A stretch of DNA of 64,000 nt from Arthonia radiata (GCA_002989075.1 PSQN01000007.1:434001-498000); one strand, 5' to 3'; counted from the stretch's first letter, positions 30,317 to 39,908 are shown. Numbers and translations: made by a program. Notes: generated by a model not told the origin, from the sequence alone.

Positions 30317-30934
30317 ATGCAAGAAGAGGTCGAGCAACCTCTATTCCATGAACATAGCCAAACAGAGCTCCCAGAAAGAGAGAAGAAATCCATGTCCTTC
30401 GTTGCAGGGTCAGCGGAGGATCGTAAGGACAAAAGCCCGTCACGTCCTTGTGCTCCATCAGTCCCGGTCCAAAAGCCTTCAGACCCCTCTGCCCTGATGG
30501 AGTCCTACAGCAACAGCCCCATCACAACACACGTCCTCAACACTTCCACGGGCCTCCCCAGTGCTTCCTTGCCCATTCGTCTCGAGTTCCTCGGGCCGCA
30601 TCCAACTAGCAGGTCATCAAATTTCTCGCAGCAGAATCCACGCCATACCTGGGCGGCGTTGACCAGTGAAGACGGCCGCGTGCAGCAGTGGAGGGGTGGC
30701 AAGCAGAATATCTACTCTCTGCAGTCGCTATTCGACGAGATTTCGAAGGAAGGTGGACCGTTCATGTGGAATTTGACATTCGTGACAGATGGGCACCTGG
30801 GTGATGATAGCTTCTGGAGCGATATCGAGATCAAGTTCAATACCGACGTTGGGACACAGAAGGGAAGAAGAACGCATTGGCATGTCCCGCTGCTTTTGAG
30901 CGAGTTTGGGTATACGACTTATAGAGGGAGCTGA
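30317..30934 (+). CDS. 5-hydroxyisourate hydrolase (transthyretin-like), purine degradation
   Basis: Hydrolyses 5-hydroxyisourate to OHCU after uricase in urate breakdown. The domain covers about residues 65-205: PITTHVLNTSTGLPSASLP with the catalytic His, a conserved Arg in IRLEFLG, WAALTSEDGRV, FMWNLTFVTD, HWHVPLLLSE with the second His, and the C-terminal YRGS hallmark. Family proteins are 110-145 residues. This frame begins 60 residues earlier, in a Glu/Lys/Ser-rich stretch. ATG at 30497 (MESYSNSPITTHVL) would give a 145-residue enzyme and may be the true start; 30392 is another option. No PTS1 is present at the C-terminus. Single exon. Confidence 0.93.
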   Translation: MQEEVEQPLFHEHSQTELPEREKKSMSFVAGSAEDRKDKSPSRPCAPSVPVQKPSDPSALMESYSNSPITTHVLNTSTGLPSASLPIRLEFLGPHPTSRSSNFSQQNPRHTWAALTSEDGRVQQWRGGKQNIYSLQSLFDEISKEGGPFMWNLTFVTDGHLGDDSFWSDIEIKFNTDVGTQKGRRTHWHVPLLLSEFGYTTYRGS

Positions 30935-31278
30935 GCTGGGCACCTAGAGTGTAGATGTGGCGACGCGTTGCGTGCCATGACAGCGCAATCGGAGCGGGTG
31001 CATGCTGTTTACAACACGACCATGCAGAACAATGGGCATTTGCTGCTTGCCGCTAGCGGAAAGCCGTTTAAATCCTGGTAGAGGCTACAAGCCTGCGGGC
31101 GAACACCAAACGGGAGAAAAAAGCGAGCGGCCCGCATGTCAGATGCTGACCCGGTCTACGCCCAATGTAAAGACAACAAGCATTAAATCTGGAACGCCAG
31201 ACTGGCATTTACGGGCTAGCTGCGACACTCAAGATGGCGTTTCTTCCCGAAGTTTAAATGTTTAGCTGCACAACTGCC
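30935..31278. other. Spacer between HIU hydrolase and orphan gene A
   Basis: 344 bases on the edge of the accessory block; an 87-codon frame (31002-31265) crosses it but has no recognisable features. Likely HIU hydrolase 3' end and gene A promoter. Confidence 0.4.
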
Positions 31279-32097
31279 ATGGGGTTTTCCCAATCCAGTC
31301 AACACCGCACGAGCCTTTTTCATACAAGGAAGGTTTATCAATCTGAGCCAAGACATCACAGTCAGACACCTTCGATAGAGCGCTACTTAAATGCTTCGGG
31401 GCTAGAGAGGTGGTTTAACTTGCTTGCTGACCACATTGATTATGAGGGCCGTCAACACCTGACGCTTATAGCATGGGGCGGACTGACCACGACGCGACTA
31501 TTTGATCACGGCACTGGCTACGCAGAGGGGCAAATTGAAGATTACAGTATTGACCTTAGGCATTCCAAAAGAGAGGCTCTTCGACATGCAATTGACTACG
31601 CCAATGAAACCTACAAGGACAACAACGGCGAGTTCCTGGTGCAGCAACCCCAAGATATACCAGCGCACCTGCGCGAGGAACTCTCTCAAATCGCGCATGC
31701 ACAACGGCGCCAGGGAATCAAGCCTGTTTTTGACAAGCATGGGCTCACGTTGTTGGCTGAGCCGATGGTGCACGGATTGTGCACATGGCTCCACAAGGCG
31801 ATATTGCATGATCGGTTGGATCCGAACTCGCATGAGCTGCAGATGGCCGAAATGTATTTTCGAGGAGTCGTTATCGGCCGAGCTAGTGGTGAGATATCTG
31901 CCTTGGAGATCAAGGACCTTTATCGCGAATATGAGTGGGAGGATGAAGCAGATCTAGATCACGTTGTCAACGTGGTGACTGATGAGTACTTGGGGACAGC
32001 GTGGGGAGAGGGGTTTGAGATCGAAACGCGTCCTCATCATCCTCACCATCCTCATCGACCGCACAGAAGAAGAAAAAGTACGTCGAGGCGGCATTGA
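31279..32097 (+). CDS. Orphan protein A, WGGLT-module family, predicted N-myristoylated
   Basis: Single exon, 272 residues from the ATG at 31279 (context GCCATGG); an ATG 21 bases upstream is possible but would hide the motif. It starts MGFSQSS, matching the MGxxxS N-myristoylation consensus. Shared module: IERYLN...WFNLLADHIDYEG (34-56), LTLIAWGGLTT (61-71), a helix around SKREALRHAIDYANE (96-110), VQQPQDIPAHLREELSQIAH (121-140), then KPVFDKHGLTLLAE (148-161). The orphans at 34833 (AFGDLAT, GLTLIRG) and 61846 (TWGGLTA, LFEHRGTRIM) follow the same order. The C-terminus is HHPHHPHRPHRRRKSTSRRH, basic and His-rich. I do not recognise a known domain; a membrane-attached cytoplasmic protein is the inference. 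Confidence 0.7.
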   Translation: MGFSQSSQHRTSLFHTRKVYQSEPRHHSQTPSIERYLNASGLERWFNLLADHIDYEGRQHLTLIAWGGLTTTRLFDHGTGYAEGQIEDYSIDLRHSKREALRHAIDYANETYKDNNGEFLVQQPQDIPAHLREELSQIAHAQRRQGIKPVFDKHGLTLLAEPMVHGLCTWLHKAILHDRLDPNSHELQMAEMYFRGVVIGRASGEISALEIKDLYREYEWEDEADLDHVVNVVTDEYLGTAWGEGFEIETRPHHPHHPHRPHRRRKSTSRRH

Positions 32098-32428
32098 ACT
32101 AGAGCTCGCAACCATGCTTGAATCCCTACGAAGCAGCCTTGAAAACTATCAGTCCTCTTTCGTCGCACAATCTGGTAATTTATGAGCCACTGAGACTCAT
32201 CAAGGTCCGCTATCCACCTGGGTCAGGATTGACATATTTGCACCTATTTCAGATCTTTTCTCAACCATCAATCTTCATAAAACAGCGTAAAGCCGACCCT
32301 CGAATAGTTGCAAAGCAGCATTGAAACCTACCCGTCATCTTTCGTCGTACAATCTGGTAATGTACGGACCACGGAGACCCAGCCAGGCTCGCTATCCACC
32401 TGTGTTTAGATCGTCATTCTTGCGTCGC
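32098..32428. other. Convergent spacer holding the first copy of a duplicated tail
   Basis: Gene A (plus) and the SRR1-like gene (minus) end towards each other here. Most of the space is copy 1 of the 183-bp tandem duplication described separately. Confidence 0.6.
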
Positions 32429-32495
32429 CTATGTCAGATCTCTTCTCAACCACAGATCTTCCTGAAACAGCGCAAAGCCAATCGGATCCTTTTCG
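32131..32495. repeat. Head-to-tail duplication, about 183-bp unit, over the SRR1-like 3' end
   Basis: Copy 1 starts at AAGCAGCCTT (32131) and copy 2 at AAGCAGCATT (32313). Matching words keep an offset of 182-185: TCTGGTAAT at 32171 and 32353, GCTATCCACCTG at about 32209 and 32391, and AACAGCGTAAAGCC at 32281 against AACAGCGCAAAGCC at 32466. Copies abut and look roughly three-quarters identical. Copy 2 includes the last 20 or so codons of the SRR1-like gene; copy 1 is a diverged, no longer open version of the same tail. Confidence 0.8.
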
Positions 32496-33481
32496 CGGTT
32501 CTTGACTGCAGTTTCAGCGTCAAGCGTAGCCGTTGGCACGAAGTCTACCGCTTTGCACTCGTTCTGCATATGCTTCCGCAGCGCTGTTAAGTTTGCAGCC
32601 TCACCTGGGCGCTCCTTACCTTCAAAAGTCGTCAGGATTATGGGAAGCTGCTTGAATATGCGTTCAGCGGGTACGCCGTCTTCGTGCAAATTCGGCGCGT
32701 ACCTGAACGTGAAGCGTCAGCGCGATGTGCTTGAAACAGCAAGCATGGCGCTGTCGTGCCAAAGCAATGAAGCCGCACAACAGCAGCGCCGCCAGTTTAA
32801 TCCACCGCGCGCTAATGGAGTAAAAGATATAGGACTTGTGCCTGACTTGAACTCACCACAGGGTCTTTCCATTCATGTGAGTCTCTGCACCTCGCTTCGA
32901 CGCGTCAATGCCCAAGTCATGCAGAAACTTGAGGTCTACATCGTCAAACGCTGGGTCTTGCGCGTACAGCTTGACCTTGTTTCCCGTTATATCGTGTAGC
33001 ATCTCCGCCATGTCGACTTGCAGCGCAAGCTGTATCAAGATCTTGTGCAACTGCTGCTCGTTCATTGGATCGTCCCACCTCTTCATGTGCTTATACATTT
33101 CGTGGAAAGAGCTCAAGGCGTAGGATATGATCTTCTCGCAGTTATTCTTTACCACTTCTTTCGTGCTGGACTTTTGCAGGTTAGCGGAGGCTTTGGCGCG
33201 GCAGCCGGAGTTCTTCCATTCTGTGAGCGCTTTGTGGAAACGCTCCTCAATGTCTTGTTTGGCATTGGAACCTGAAGAGGAGAGATGAATCGAGGGCAGT
33301 GAAGGGAGGTGAACGATGTTGGAACGAAACCAGTCGCGAAAGCTTGAGTGGCTGCTGTGCTAGAATCCTGGGTGAAGGATATGCTGTGCTGCTGAAGATG
33401 CCATTGCGAACAGTCACGGTGGATACTATCTTGAATAGGTCGAAGGGCAGTCCGGGATTTTGGTATCTGCCACGTGATCAT
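32429..33481 (-). CDS. SRR1-like domain protein
   Basis: Model: exons 33331-33481, 32857-33271 and 32429-32702, introns 59 and 154 bases, 279 residues. Phases agree (ATG|SNAKQ and LW|YAPN). The second donor is a good GTGAGT; the first (GTTTCG) is weak, so the N-terminal 50 residues are the least sure. The SRR1 hallmarks are NNCEKIISYALSSF, a helix with QLALQVDMAEML, the strand-turn VKLYAQDPAFDDVDLKFLHD and TLWYAPNLHEDG. SRR1 proteins are linked to circadian regulation in plants and haem/gluconeogenic control in yeast; in fungi many SRR1-like copies are lineage-specific with unknown roles. Its 3' end is tandemly duplicated downstream. Confidence 0.75.
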
Positions 33482-34832
33482 CGAGCCATGGACATTTATA
33501 CTACCGTCCAGGACTGAATATTACGAACCATGATCAAGCTACGTGGTTGGAGCCGGGGTTGGGACTCCTGGCTTGCTACGTGGTCCGAAGCGTCGAAAAT
33601 CAAGGTGTTACTAAGCCTTGATTGTCCATATGGGTCACAGAACCCGAGCTGCAATGGCTACTTCGGGCCGCTCGTGTTTCAGGCTTACAGTAGACTGGCA
33701 ATATCGACGACGCGCGAGACGCGTGCGTCAAGTGAGGCGCTAAAAGTCCCGAACCAAGTCGTGCTATCACTCTAACTGGCGCTTTTGCGATCTTGGCACC
33801 CGCCATTCGTCCTGTGTGGCATGGCGGGATACGTACACTTTGGGCGTGGCGGGATTACAAGGTGGCTTTGCTGCTCAAGTGCCGCCGCTGATGAGGCGCT
33901 GCAACGCGCGCTTGGTGACCTTTTGCGCGACGCTTAGTTTGATGGAAGGGGTTCGATGATTGAAAGCGATCATGAAGGGGAGATGGACTCTGTGTTTTAA
34001 TACCGTGAGTGTAAATGAGTGGTGTTAAAGCTTGGCATTATCATGCATTGACGAATTCACAATGTGGAGCAGAAGGTGAGTCATGAGCCAGTAAGGGAGT
34101 GCCACAGCTTTCACACATGACACTCTTTCTAGATAACCTAGCTGATCTCTTTCTTCTCTTATTTGTCTTCTGTTAACGTCGTTTGCGCGGCCGTACCTAT
34201 ATACACGCTACGAGGCGCTTTCGATGCGTGTTTATCGCGTGCATGTCATCTGCTACCAAACCGTCCGCGCGCCCTATAAAGCACAAGATCTTTGGCGGAG
34301 CCAATACACCCCGACATAGAGTCTTCGCGATCGTCCCCCACCTATCTGCGGGGAGGTGATGAATAGAAGTCGTACTGATCCAATATGAGTGCTGATCGGC
34401 TGCTGAGCCACATAGCAGAGATTGGGTATGCCATGAATGACAATCGAACTGGGACTTGTACTTCAGCTCGCTGGCGTGCGTCTGATTAGAGCAGTGAGCA
34501 TCATCATCGTCATCAAATGATATCTGACACAGTTGGTGTTCGTCTCTGATCGATCCCGAGAGCGTCTTTGACAAAGATGATGCCAATTTCAGTGTCAACA
34601 GGGCTTGCGATAACTTGTGGCGTGATATAACATCCAGATCGCTTTTAGGTGTCACGTTATAACGCGACATGTGTAAACAAAACCACAATGACGGTGGAGC
34701 ACAGGTGGCTTCGCCATCAATGCAGAATGACCTATAATGTGCAAACGAGTTGCAGCTTTTATTTCTATCGCCTGCCTCTGCTAACTGGGAGCTACGCTAT
34801 TTGCGATGTTCATCGATTGAGTCAACGTTGCG
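33482..34832. other. Gene-poor gap in the accessory block
   Basis: 1.35 kb with promoters of the SRR1-like gene (minus) and orphan gene C (plus). A 163-codon minus-strand frame (34197-34688) has no domain, a Cys/His/Ser-rich chance-like composition and no intron signals; I do not call it. No repeats noted. Confidence 0.4.
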
Positions 34833-35930
34833 ATGAGTGATAACAACTATACCAAGGATCCGAATATAAAGGCAAGATACATACATCATGTCCGCGACGG
34901 GCATACTATAGAGACGGAAATTTTCCATAGGCCGAACAGAGACCACCACTTATCTCCCACGGTCGCTTCCGCTCATGATGCTAATGGTCTACCGTTGCCA
35001 CCTAGAGTACCTCCACGGTTCGCCTTTGGCACGTTTCGGGCCAGTGAATTGACACCGCATGCCCCAAGAACAGAGCCGCAGAGCGGTCCATCGAACCCAC
35101 CTTATCGTTACTTCCAACATGATGCTCAGACTGGGCGTTATAGAGAAAAGCAGCCGGATCCCCCTTTTAATCACCCTGATCCTGTCATCGTAGAGAGGCA
35201 GCCTGGTTCCACAAACACATACACAGGACACTTCTTTCACCCTTCTCAAATTGTACAGGGGCAGCCTGATCCCCGAAGTGCATACACTGGACGCCCCAGC
35301 CAATCTTCCAACATCGTACCAAGGCAGTCTGGCCCTCAGTATACGAATGAGAAACATTATTCGATATATCCTCATGTGAAAAAGCTACATCCCCACATGC
35401 CACACCTAACCCATCATCGAACAGCATCCGCGAGCGATAGTCAATCGCAGGCTGCTCAAGAAACTATTCGCCGCGACCGAAACAACGCTCAGAAGGCGCC
35501 GCTTACCAAGGGTGAGTACAGAGACTATCTCAAATCAATTGCAAAAGAAATAGACAACCAAGGCTACCATCGCACCATGGTCGCATTCGGTGATCTAGCG
35601 ACCGACTTCGAATCCGACCATGGCGGTGACATGGAGCTCATGATCCACGGCGAGCGTGACGGAGTGACCGCAGATCAAGATGAAGTCGTCATGCTAGCGC
35701 AGGCCTTTGCGCGCGGTCTTCTCAAGGGGAATCGAGAGCTCCAAGGGCTTGGGCGCGTTCAGTATCCGCTTCCGTCTTCGGATCCTCGCATCCAAGACAG
35801 AATGGCTAAGCTCTGCGCGCAGGCAATGGAAAGGGCAAAAGAAGGTGGCCATACCATTTTCATTCAGCCCGGGTTGACCTTGATACGGGGTGACTACAGA
35901 CTGGAGCATAAGTCTACATCCCGGCGTTGA
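34833..35930 (+). CDS. Orphan protein C, WGGLT-module family, with N-terminal repeats
   Basis: Single exon, 365 residues. Residues 1-225 are Pro/His/Gln-rich and disordered, with about three imperfect 22-24-residue repeats built as (I)V-x-x-Q-P/S...Y-T-G/N (about 120-185; for example IVERQPGSTNTYTG and IVQGQPDPRSAYTG). The C-terminal 140 residues carry the module seen in orphans A and B: EYRDYLKSIAKEIDNQG (about 227-243), TMVAFGDLATDFESDHG (about 247-263), a helix VVMLAQAFARGLLKGN, VQYPLPSSDPRIQDRMAKL, and TIFIQPGLTLIRGDYR near the end. The tail HKSTSRR matches the KSTSRR tail of gene A. No MGxxxS start. Function unknown. Confidence 0.65.
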   Translation: MSDNNYTKDPNIKARYIHHVRDGHTIETEIFHRPNRDHHLSPTVASAHDANGLPLPPRVPPRFAFGTFRASELTPHAPRTEPQSGPSNPPYRYFQHDAQTGRYREKQPDPPFNHPDPVIVERQPGSTNTYTGHFFHPSQIVQGQPDPRSAYTGRPSQSSNIVPRQSGPQYTNEKHYSIYPHVKKLHPHMPHLTHHRTASASDSQSQAAQETIRRDRNNAQKAPLTKGEYRDYLKSIAKEIDNQGYHRTMVAFGDLATDFESDHGGDMELMIHGERDGVTADQDEVVMLAQAFARGLLKGNRELQGLGRVQYPLPSSDPRIQDRMAKLCAQAMERAKEGGHTIFIQPGLTLIRGDYRLEHKSTSRR

Positions 35931-37041
35931 AACAAAAGTGGTGTGCAAGCTTCAGATGAAGCCCAGCGACGAGGCTGAGCAGATCAGTGCATAACACAAA
36001 TACGCCCTTTGAGATGGGGTTGTCTTGCAGAGCGACGAAGTCACGAGCGCGATTGCTTGGGCACCAATCGAAGCGCGTCTTGGACCACGATTTCCGCGCA
36101 TGGATCATTCCTTTTGGTTTGAAAGACTTCGTCGTACTCAAAATTTGCTCCGGGTATGGACCCTGCTTCATCAGAGCAAGAGGGCTATGATAATCGGGGC
36201 ATCCAGATAAGCACAAAAGTCTTGGCATGCCCAGCCACACCTTTGTCGACCTCCATATACAGAGTTTTTTCCATCCGCTTCTCCTACTCTTCCTGTATCC
36301 CTAAGGTCGACGATAACCACAGTCGCAAGCATGCTACTAGCCAAATGTAGGCCGTATCAGACACCACCAAGATGAAAGTTCTTTTTCAAAGCATTAGGTG
36401 CAAACGTGTCCTTTTCATGCGGCTACCCAGTTGCCATGTCACTCTGCATCTTAGCCTGTGCAGCTTAGATGGCGTCCAGCATTATGCGCGACGATAGGCT
36501 TCATTTCGATGAGCATATCTGATAAGACACGGGATATGCAAAATTGAGGTTACGGATATCATATACACTGGACTGGCAAGCGATTGGCGATGCGATCATA
36601 GCATACCTCTGAGCAACAGGCGAAAAAGCACTTTCGGACCCATGGATTGGCTTCCTGTCAGGCCCTGCTTTTCCTGTTTTCTAATCCACCGTTACTGTTT
36701 GTATTATTCGTGTACCCTGTTCGATCATCCTTTCCAAGCAACGTTGAAAGAAGACGGCTGTAATGGCCGCTCATGCGATCAGTCTCCTCGGTGCCTCCAT
36801 TGGAGGCCCAGACATGATGAGGATGACAGCCTGTCTGGCTGACTCTGCAGAAGGTCATCAAATGTCCTCATTCCCTAACGAACAGGCTGTCCTTCCTTGC
36901 AGAAATGCCGACCCTCTACAAAAGACCTTTACCCGCCGTGCTCGAGCGTCACTTGTTCTACTTACTTCACCTTTAGCTTGGCGACACTTGGTTTTCTACT
37001 TACTCTAATCGTCCGACCCGTTGATCTAGTATCTCTGAGCG
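35931..37041. other. Gap in the accessory block
   Basis: 1.1 kb between two plus-strand orphan genes; only short frames without domains. No repeat or RNA gene seen. Confidence 0.4.
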
Positions 37042-37686
37042 ATGCGCGAGGATTCTCCCAGCCCACCTCCACCGCACAAACACAAATCCCGCCGGTCGTC
37101 TCATGGGTCGGAGGAGAGCTCAACATCCACCAGGCGTGGCGCGGGGGGGTTTTGGCGGCGCATTAGAGGCCACCCCCGTAGCGCAGATCCGTCTCGAGAA
37201 GGCCATCTGGCTGGCAACGCATGCAGTCCAAGCCCGAATTCAAGCGTCAGCTCAAGCCTGCGCAGAGATACTCACGAGCGCAGAGGCAGTCCGCCAGCAA
37301 GCTTACGTTCCCAGCGATCCAACATCTTCACCAAGTACCCACAAAAGCTTTTCGCATATGGTAAGGGAGGCCGGCGCGGTCACGGGCATCCAGACGACAG
37401 CGGCGGCGACAGCGGCGGCGACAGTGGTAGCGGCAGCGCCCCCTCTATATTCTTCGGTGAGAGTAGCAGCAGAGAGGGAAGCGACAGCAGCCATACATCC
37501 CACGGCAACGACAGCGTGAAAAGTAAGGACAGCGGCCACAGTGGGCATAGCACGCCACCCCACTACGAAGACAACCACGGCGACGATCTCTTGCATCGCC
37601 GCGCTATGTTAAAGCGGAACTACCTGAGGAACGATGCTAACCACAAAAGGCATCGCAGTCCCCCCCCTGACGGCGGAGATCATTAG
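37042..37686 (+). CDS. Ser/Arg/Gly-rich low-complexity orphan protein
   Basis: 214 residues, single exon, no domain. It opens MREDSPSPPPPHKHKSRRSS, followed by GGFWRRIRGHPR, then Ser/Arg patches, a GGDSGGDSGSGS stretch from 12-base repeats (about 37396-37430), and a SGHSGHS/HYEDNHGDD region. It ends in a basic NYLRNDANHKRHRSPPP stretch. No signal peptide or membrane segment. The start region resembles the next gene (DSPSPPAPHRTDSRQASS), suggesting a tandem pair. It has no overlapping better candidate, and the frame spans compositionally biased DNA, so a chance frame is the main alternative. Confidence 0.5.
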   Translation: MREDSPSPPPPHKHKSRRSSHGSEESSTSTRRGAGGFWRRIRGHPRSADPSREGHLAGNACSPSPNSSVSSSLRRDTHERRGSPPASLRSQRSNIFTKYPQKLFAYGKGGRRGHGHPDDSGGDSGGDSGSGSAPSIFFGESSSREGSDSSHTSHGNDSVKSKDSGHSGHSTPPHYEDNHGDDLLHRRAMLKRNYLRNDANHKRHRSPPPDGGDH

Positions 37687-38009
37687 CGCCCCGAACCCTC
37701 CTTCAACAGTAGCAGATGGTGGCTCCTCACTGTGTGTTTCTCAAGCAAGCCGAACAGTCCACAGATGTGAACTTGGGCAAGCAAATGGTCCACGTTTCGA
37801 TGACAGTGTCCTCGAGTACACCCGTATTGATCCACCTCCGCACGGATGCCAACGTTGGTCAGGGCTCGCTCTGATGTCTGTGCGTGGTCATCATCGTCAC
37901 GAGTCTGCAGGGGACGCAATTGCCACCTGTTCGTTGTACCGCAGGAAGGCTTCTTGCGAGCTAGCTTCCCGCTCTATGAACCTACTTCTGGTGCAAAGAC
38001 CATATCTGC
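37687..38009. other. Spacer between the Ser/Arg-rich pair
   Basis: 323 bases. A 156-codon frame (37634-38104) passes through it but overlaps both neighbours and has no features; I see only promoter-like spacer. Confidence 0.35.
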
Positions 38010-38699
38010 ATGATGGGCCCTCACAAGGAACTACGTTTCAAATTCGACGACTCACCCAGCCCGCCTGCACCACACAGGACAGATTCTCGACAAGCGTCAA
38101 GTGATTCTTCAAATTCGTCAGCCTCGTATTCAACAGACTCGCGACATTCGTCATGCGATTCTTCTAGCTCCACTGACAGCTGGTGGGGTGACCGAGCTCA
38201 GAGATGGTACGAGGCATTTCTGCATCCAAGGAGAACAAGGACAACAAGAGGAAGAAGCCCACTTCCATCTCCTAGACGCCCGCCTGCGCCTCGAAGCAGA
38301 CGGGACCACGTGGACTTAGCAGCGCCAGTCGCACGACCTGACCACAGCCCTCGCCGAAGGCCAAGAACGTCAAGTGCGCCGGCTGTGTTAACAAGGCTCT
38401 TACATCCGCTCAGGGGCCGTCAGCACCCGGATCATGACGATCAACCCGGTCGCAATAACACGGCAATGATGAGCAAAACGCTTGCAAATCCGCAGAGCGG
38501 CCACGATCACGGCGGTGACGCCTTTCCTCCATCGCCACCACCTTCGCCGCCGCTATCGACACACTATACCAACAGCGAGGAACATCATGCTTTGGCGCAC
38601 AGAGCTCGCGTAAAGGTCAACACCTTTTTCTCACCGCAGCAACGGCGTGATAGGCACCGGGAACCCAGTCCGCCTCCTTCTGACGATGAAGGTCGTTAG
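38010..38699 (+). CDS. Ser/Arg/Pro-rich low-complexity orphan protein
   Basis: 229 residues, single exon (a second ATG follows at once at 38013). Residues 13-60 are a Ser/Asp-rich run starting FDDSPSPPAPHRTDSR and ending STDSWWGDRAQRWYEAFLHP. Next comes an Arg/Pro-rich block, then LTRLLHPLRGRQHPDHDDQP, a Pro run PPSPPPSPPLS and the tail REPSPPPSDDEGR. The order acidic-Ser block, aromatic/Arg patch and basic block parallels the gene at 37042, so the two may be diverged tandem copies. No known domain. Confidence 0.5.
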   Translation: MMGPHKELRFKFDDSPSPPAPHRTDSRQASSDSSNSSASYSTDSRHSSCDSSSSTDSWWGDRAQRWYEAFLHPRRTRTTRGRSPLPSPRRPPAPRSRRDHVDLAAPVARPDHSPRRRPRTSSAPAVLTRLLHPLRGRQHPDHDDQPGRNNTAMMSKTLANPQSGHDHGGDAFPPSPPPSPPLSTHYTNSEEHHALAHRARVKVNTFFSPQQRRDRHREPSPPPSDDEGR

Positions 38700-39908
38700 C
38701 CGTGTCTTTGTAAGCAATGAAATAAGAAGCGGAGTGACCATTGTTGGTTATGTGCGGTTCGATGCGTGCACGTAAGGTGTCTATGGTGCGTGCAGACACA
38801 CATGACGCCGCATTAAAAGACTGCGAACACTTGACTCATGTAGACAGCTGTCCTGTAGCTGGCGGTAGATGACAATCGTCGGCTGACTAAGCAGATATAC
38901 AGCGCGCTTTTCCCTTTGGCGATTAGCGCAGTCTGATATGGCAAAGAAAAAGAAACGTCACAAACATGTTTCTCTTTCGGTGAACGCTTCGGCATCGGAG
39001 CGCTCGTACCCCTCCAGCCAGCCTCTCCTTTAATGCCGTCTATGCATTCCCATACGATAATACCGCAGAAGCAGTTTCATCGAGCCACACTGCTCTGCAA
39101 GTCTGCACAACGTCACGACTCCTCTGCTGCCGCTTATGAAAATGATGGATCAATGGTCATTCCGGCAGGACGTGCCGAGACTGCGATATGCTCCATCAGA
39201 TGCGAATCCTACGCGGCCCCAGCCTTCCGTGTCGTGTCCGCATACAGAAGAAACGTGAGACTGGTGAGCTATTGGCGAGCCGCCATCATAGAATGTGATT
39301 TCCAACCCTGGGGCAAGCCGATATCCAACTCACCTCTGCTTGCTCGTGAATAAAAGGACTTGGCGGGCTTGCACACCTCGTTCCTGCCTTCGTAGAAAGT
39401 GGACAGCAGACAGCATCTCACGTCCTACGACTATATGTCTGGGAAGAGCATCATGCTTATAACGGGCGCGTTGCTGTCAGTGCTTGATTGACGGAATAAG
39501 ACATGCGGGTAATGTATTGCTGACGTTGGATAGTGCACTCTGGCCACCTATCGATGACACCTGCAGATGACATTTGCAGATGACATTTGCAGATGATACA
39601 AAGAGGATACGTAGAGGATACGTATATCTCGACATCGACAATGCTTGTCCAGGATTACTACAGCTGGCATCACAATGGTATGCGATTATGCCAGCGTACA
39701 CTTTATCCGGATGACCTGTCATCTCACCCAGTCGGCGCTGTCATACGATGACATCGTTCTCGCACCATGATGACCTAGTCACGAATCCACAACACCTATA
39801 AGTACAGCATAAACCTCCACTTCTTCCTCGTGTGCGTGCACATACAGCTCCCAATAAAGATACCTAGCCCTCTATCCCCCACAATAACATCTCGCTGATA
39901 TTCGCATC
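38700..39908. other. Gap with short tandem repeats and the promoter of the gene at 39909
   Basis: 1.2 kb. A short array GCAGATGACATTT (three copies) is followed by AGAGGATACGT (two copies) at about 39561-39630. CACCTATAAGTACAG near 39789 looks like a TATA element about 110 bases before the next ATG. The 106-codon frame at 39033-39353 has no supporting feature. Confidence 0.5.
39561..39630. repeat. Two adjacent micro-arrays
   Basis: About three copies of TGCAGATGACATT run directly into two copies of GAGGATACGT. These look like slippage products; no coding frame uses them. Confidence 0.7.

Noticed and set aside
33149-33481. 110-codon minus-strand frame taken as a separate gene
   Set aside because: Better explained as exon 1 of the SRR1-like gene plus its intron read through.
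34197-34688. 163-codon minus-strand frame in the 33.5-34.8 kb gap
   Set aside because: No domain, no intron signals and chance-like composition; kept out, though the accessory setting leaves a small doubt.
37042-38699. SR-type splicing factors
   Set aside because: Arg/Ser-rich but without an RRM and without regular RS dipeptide runs.
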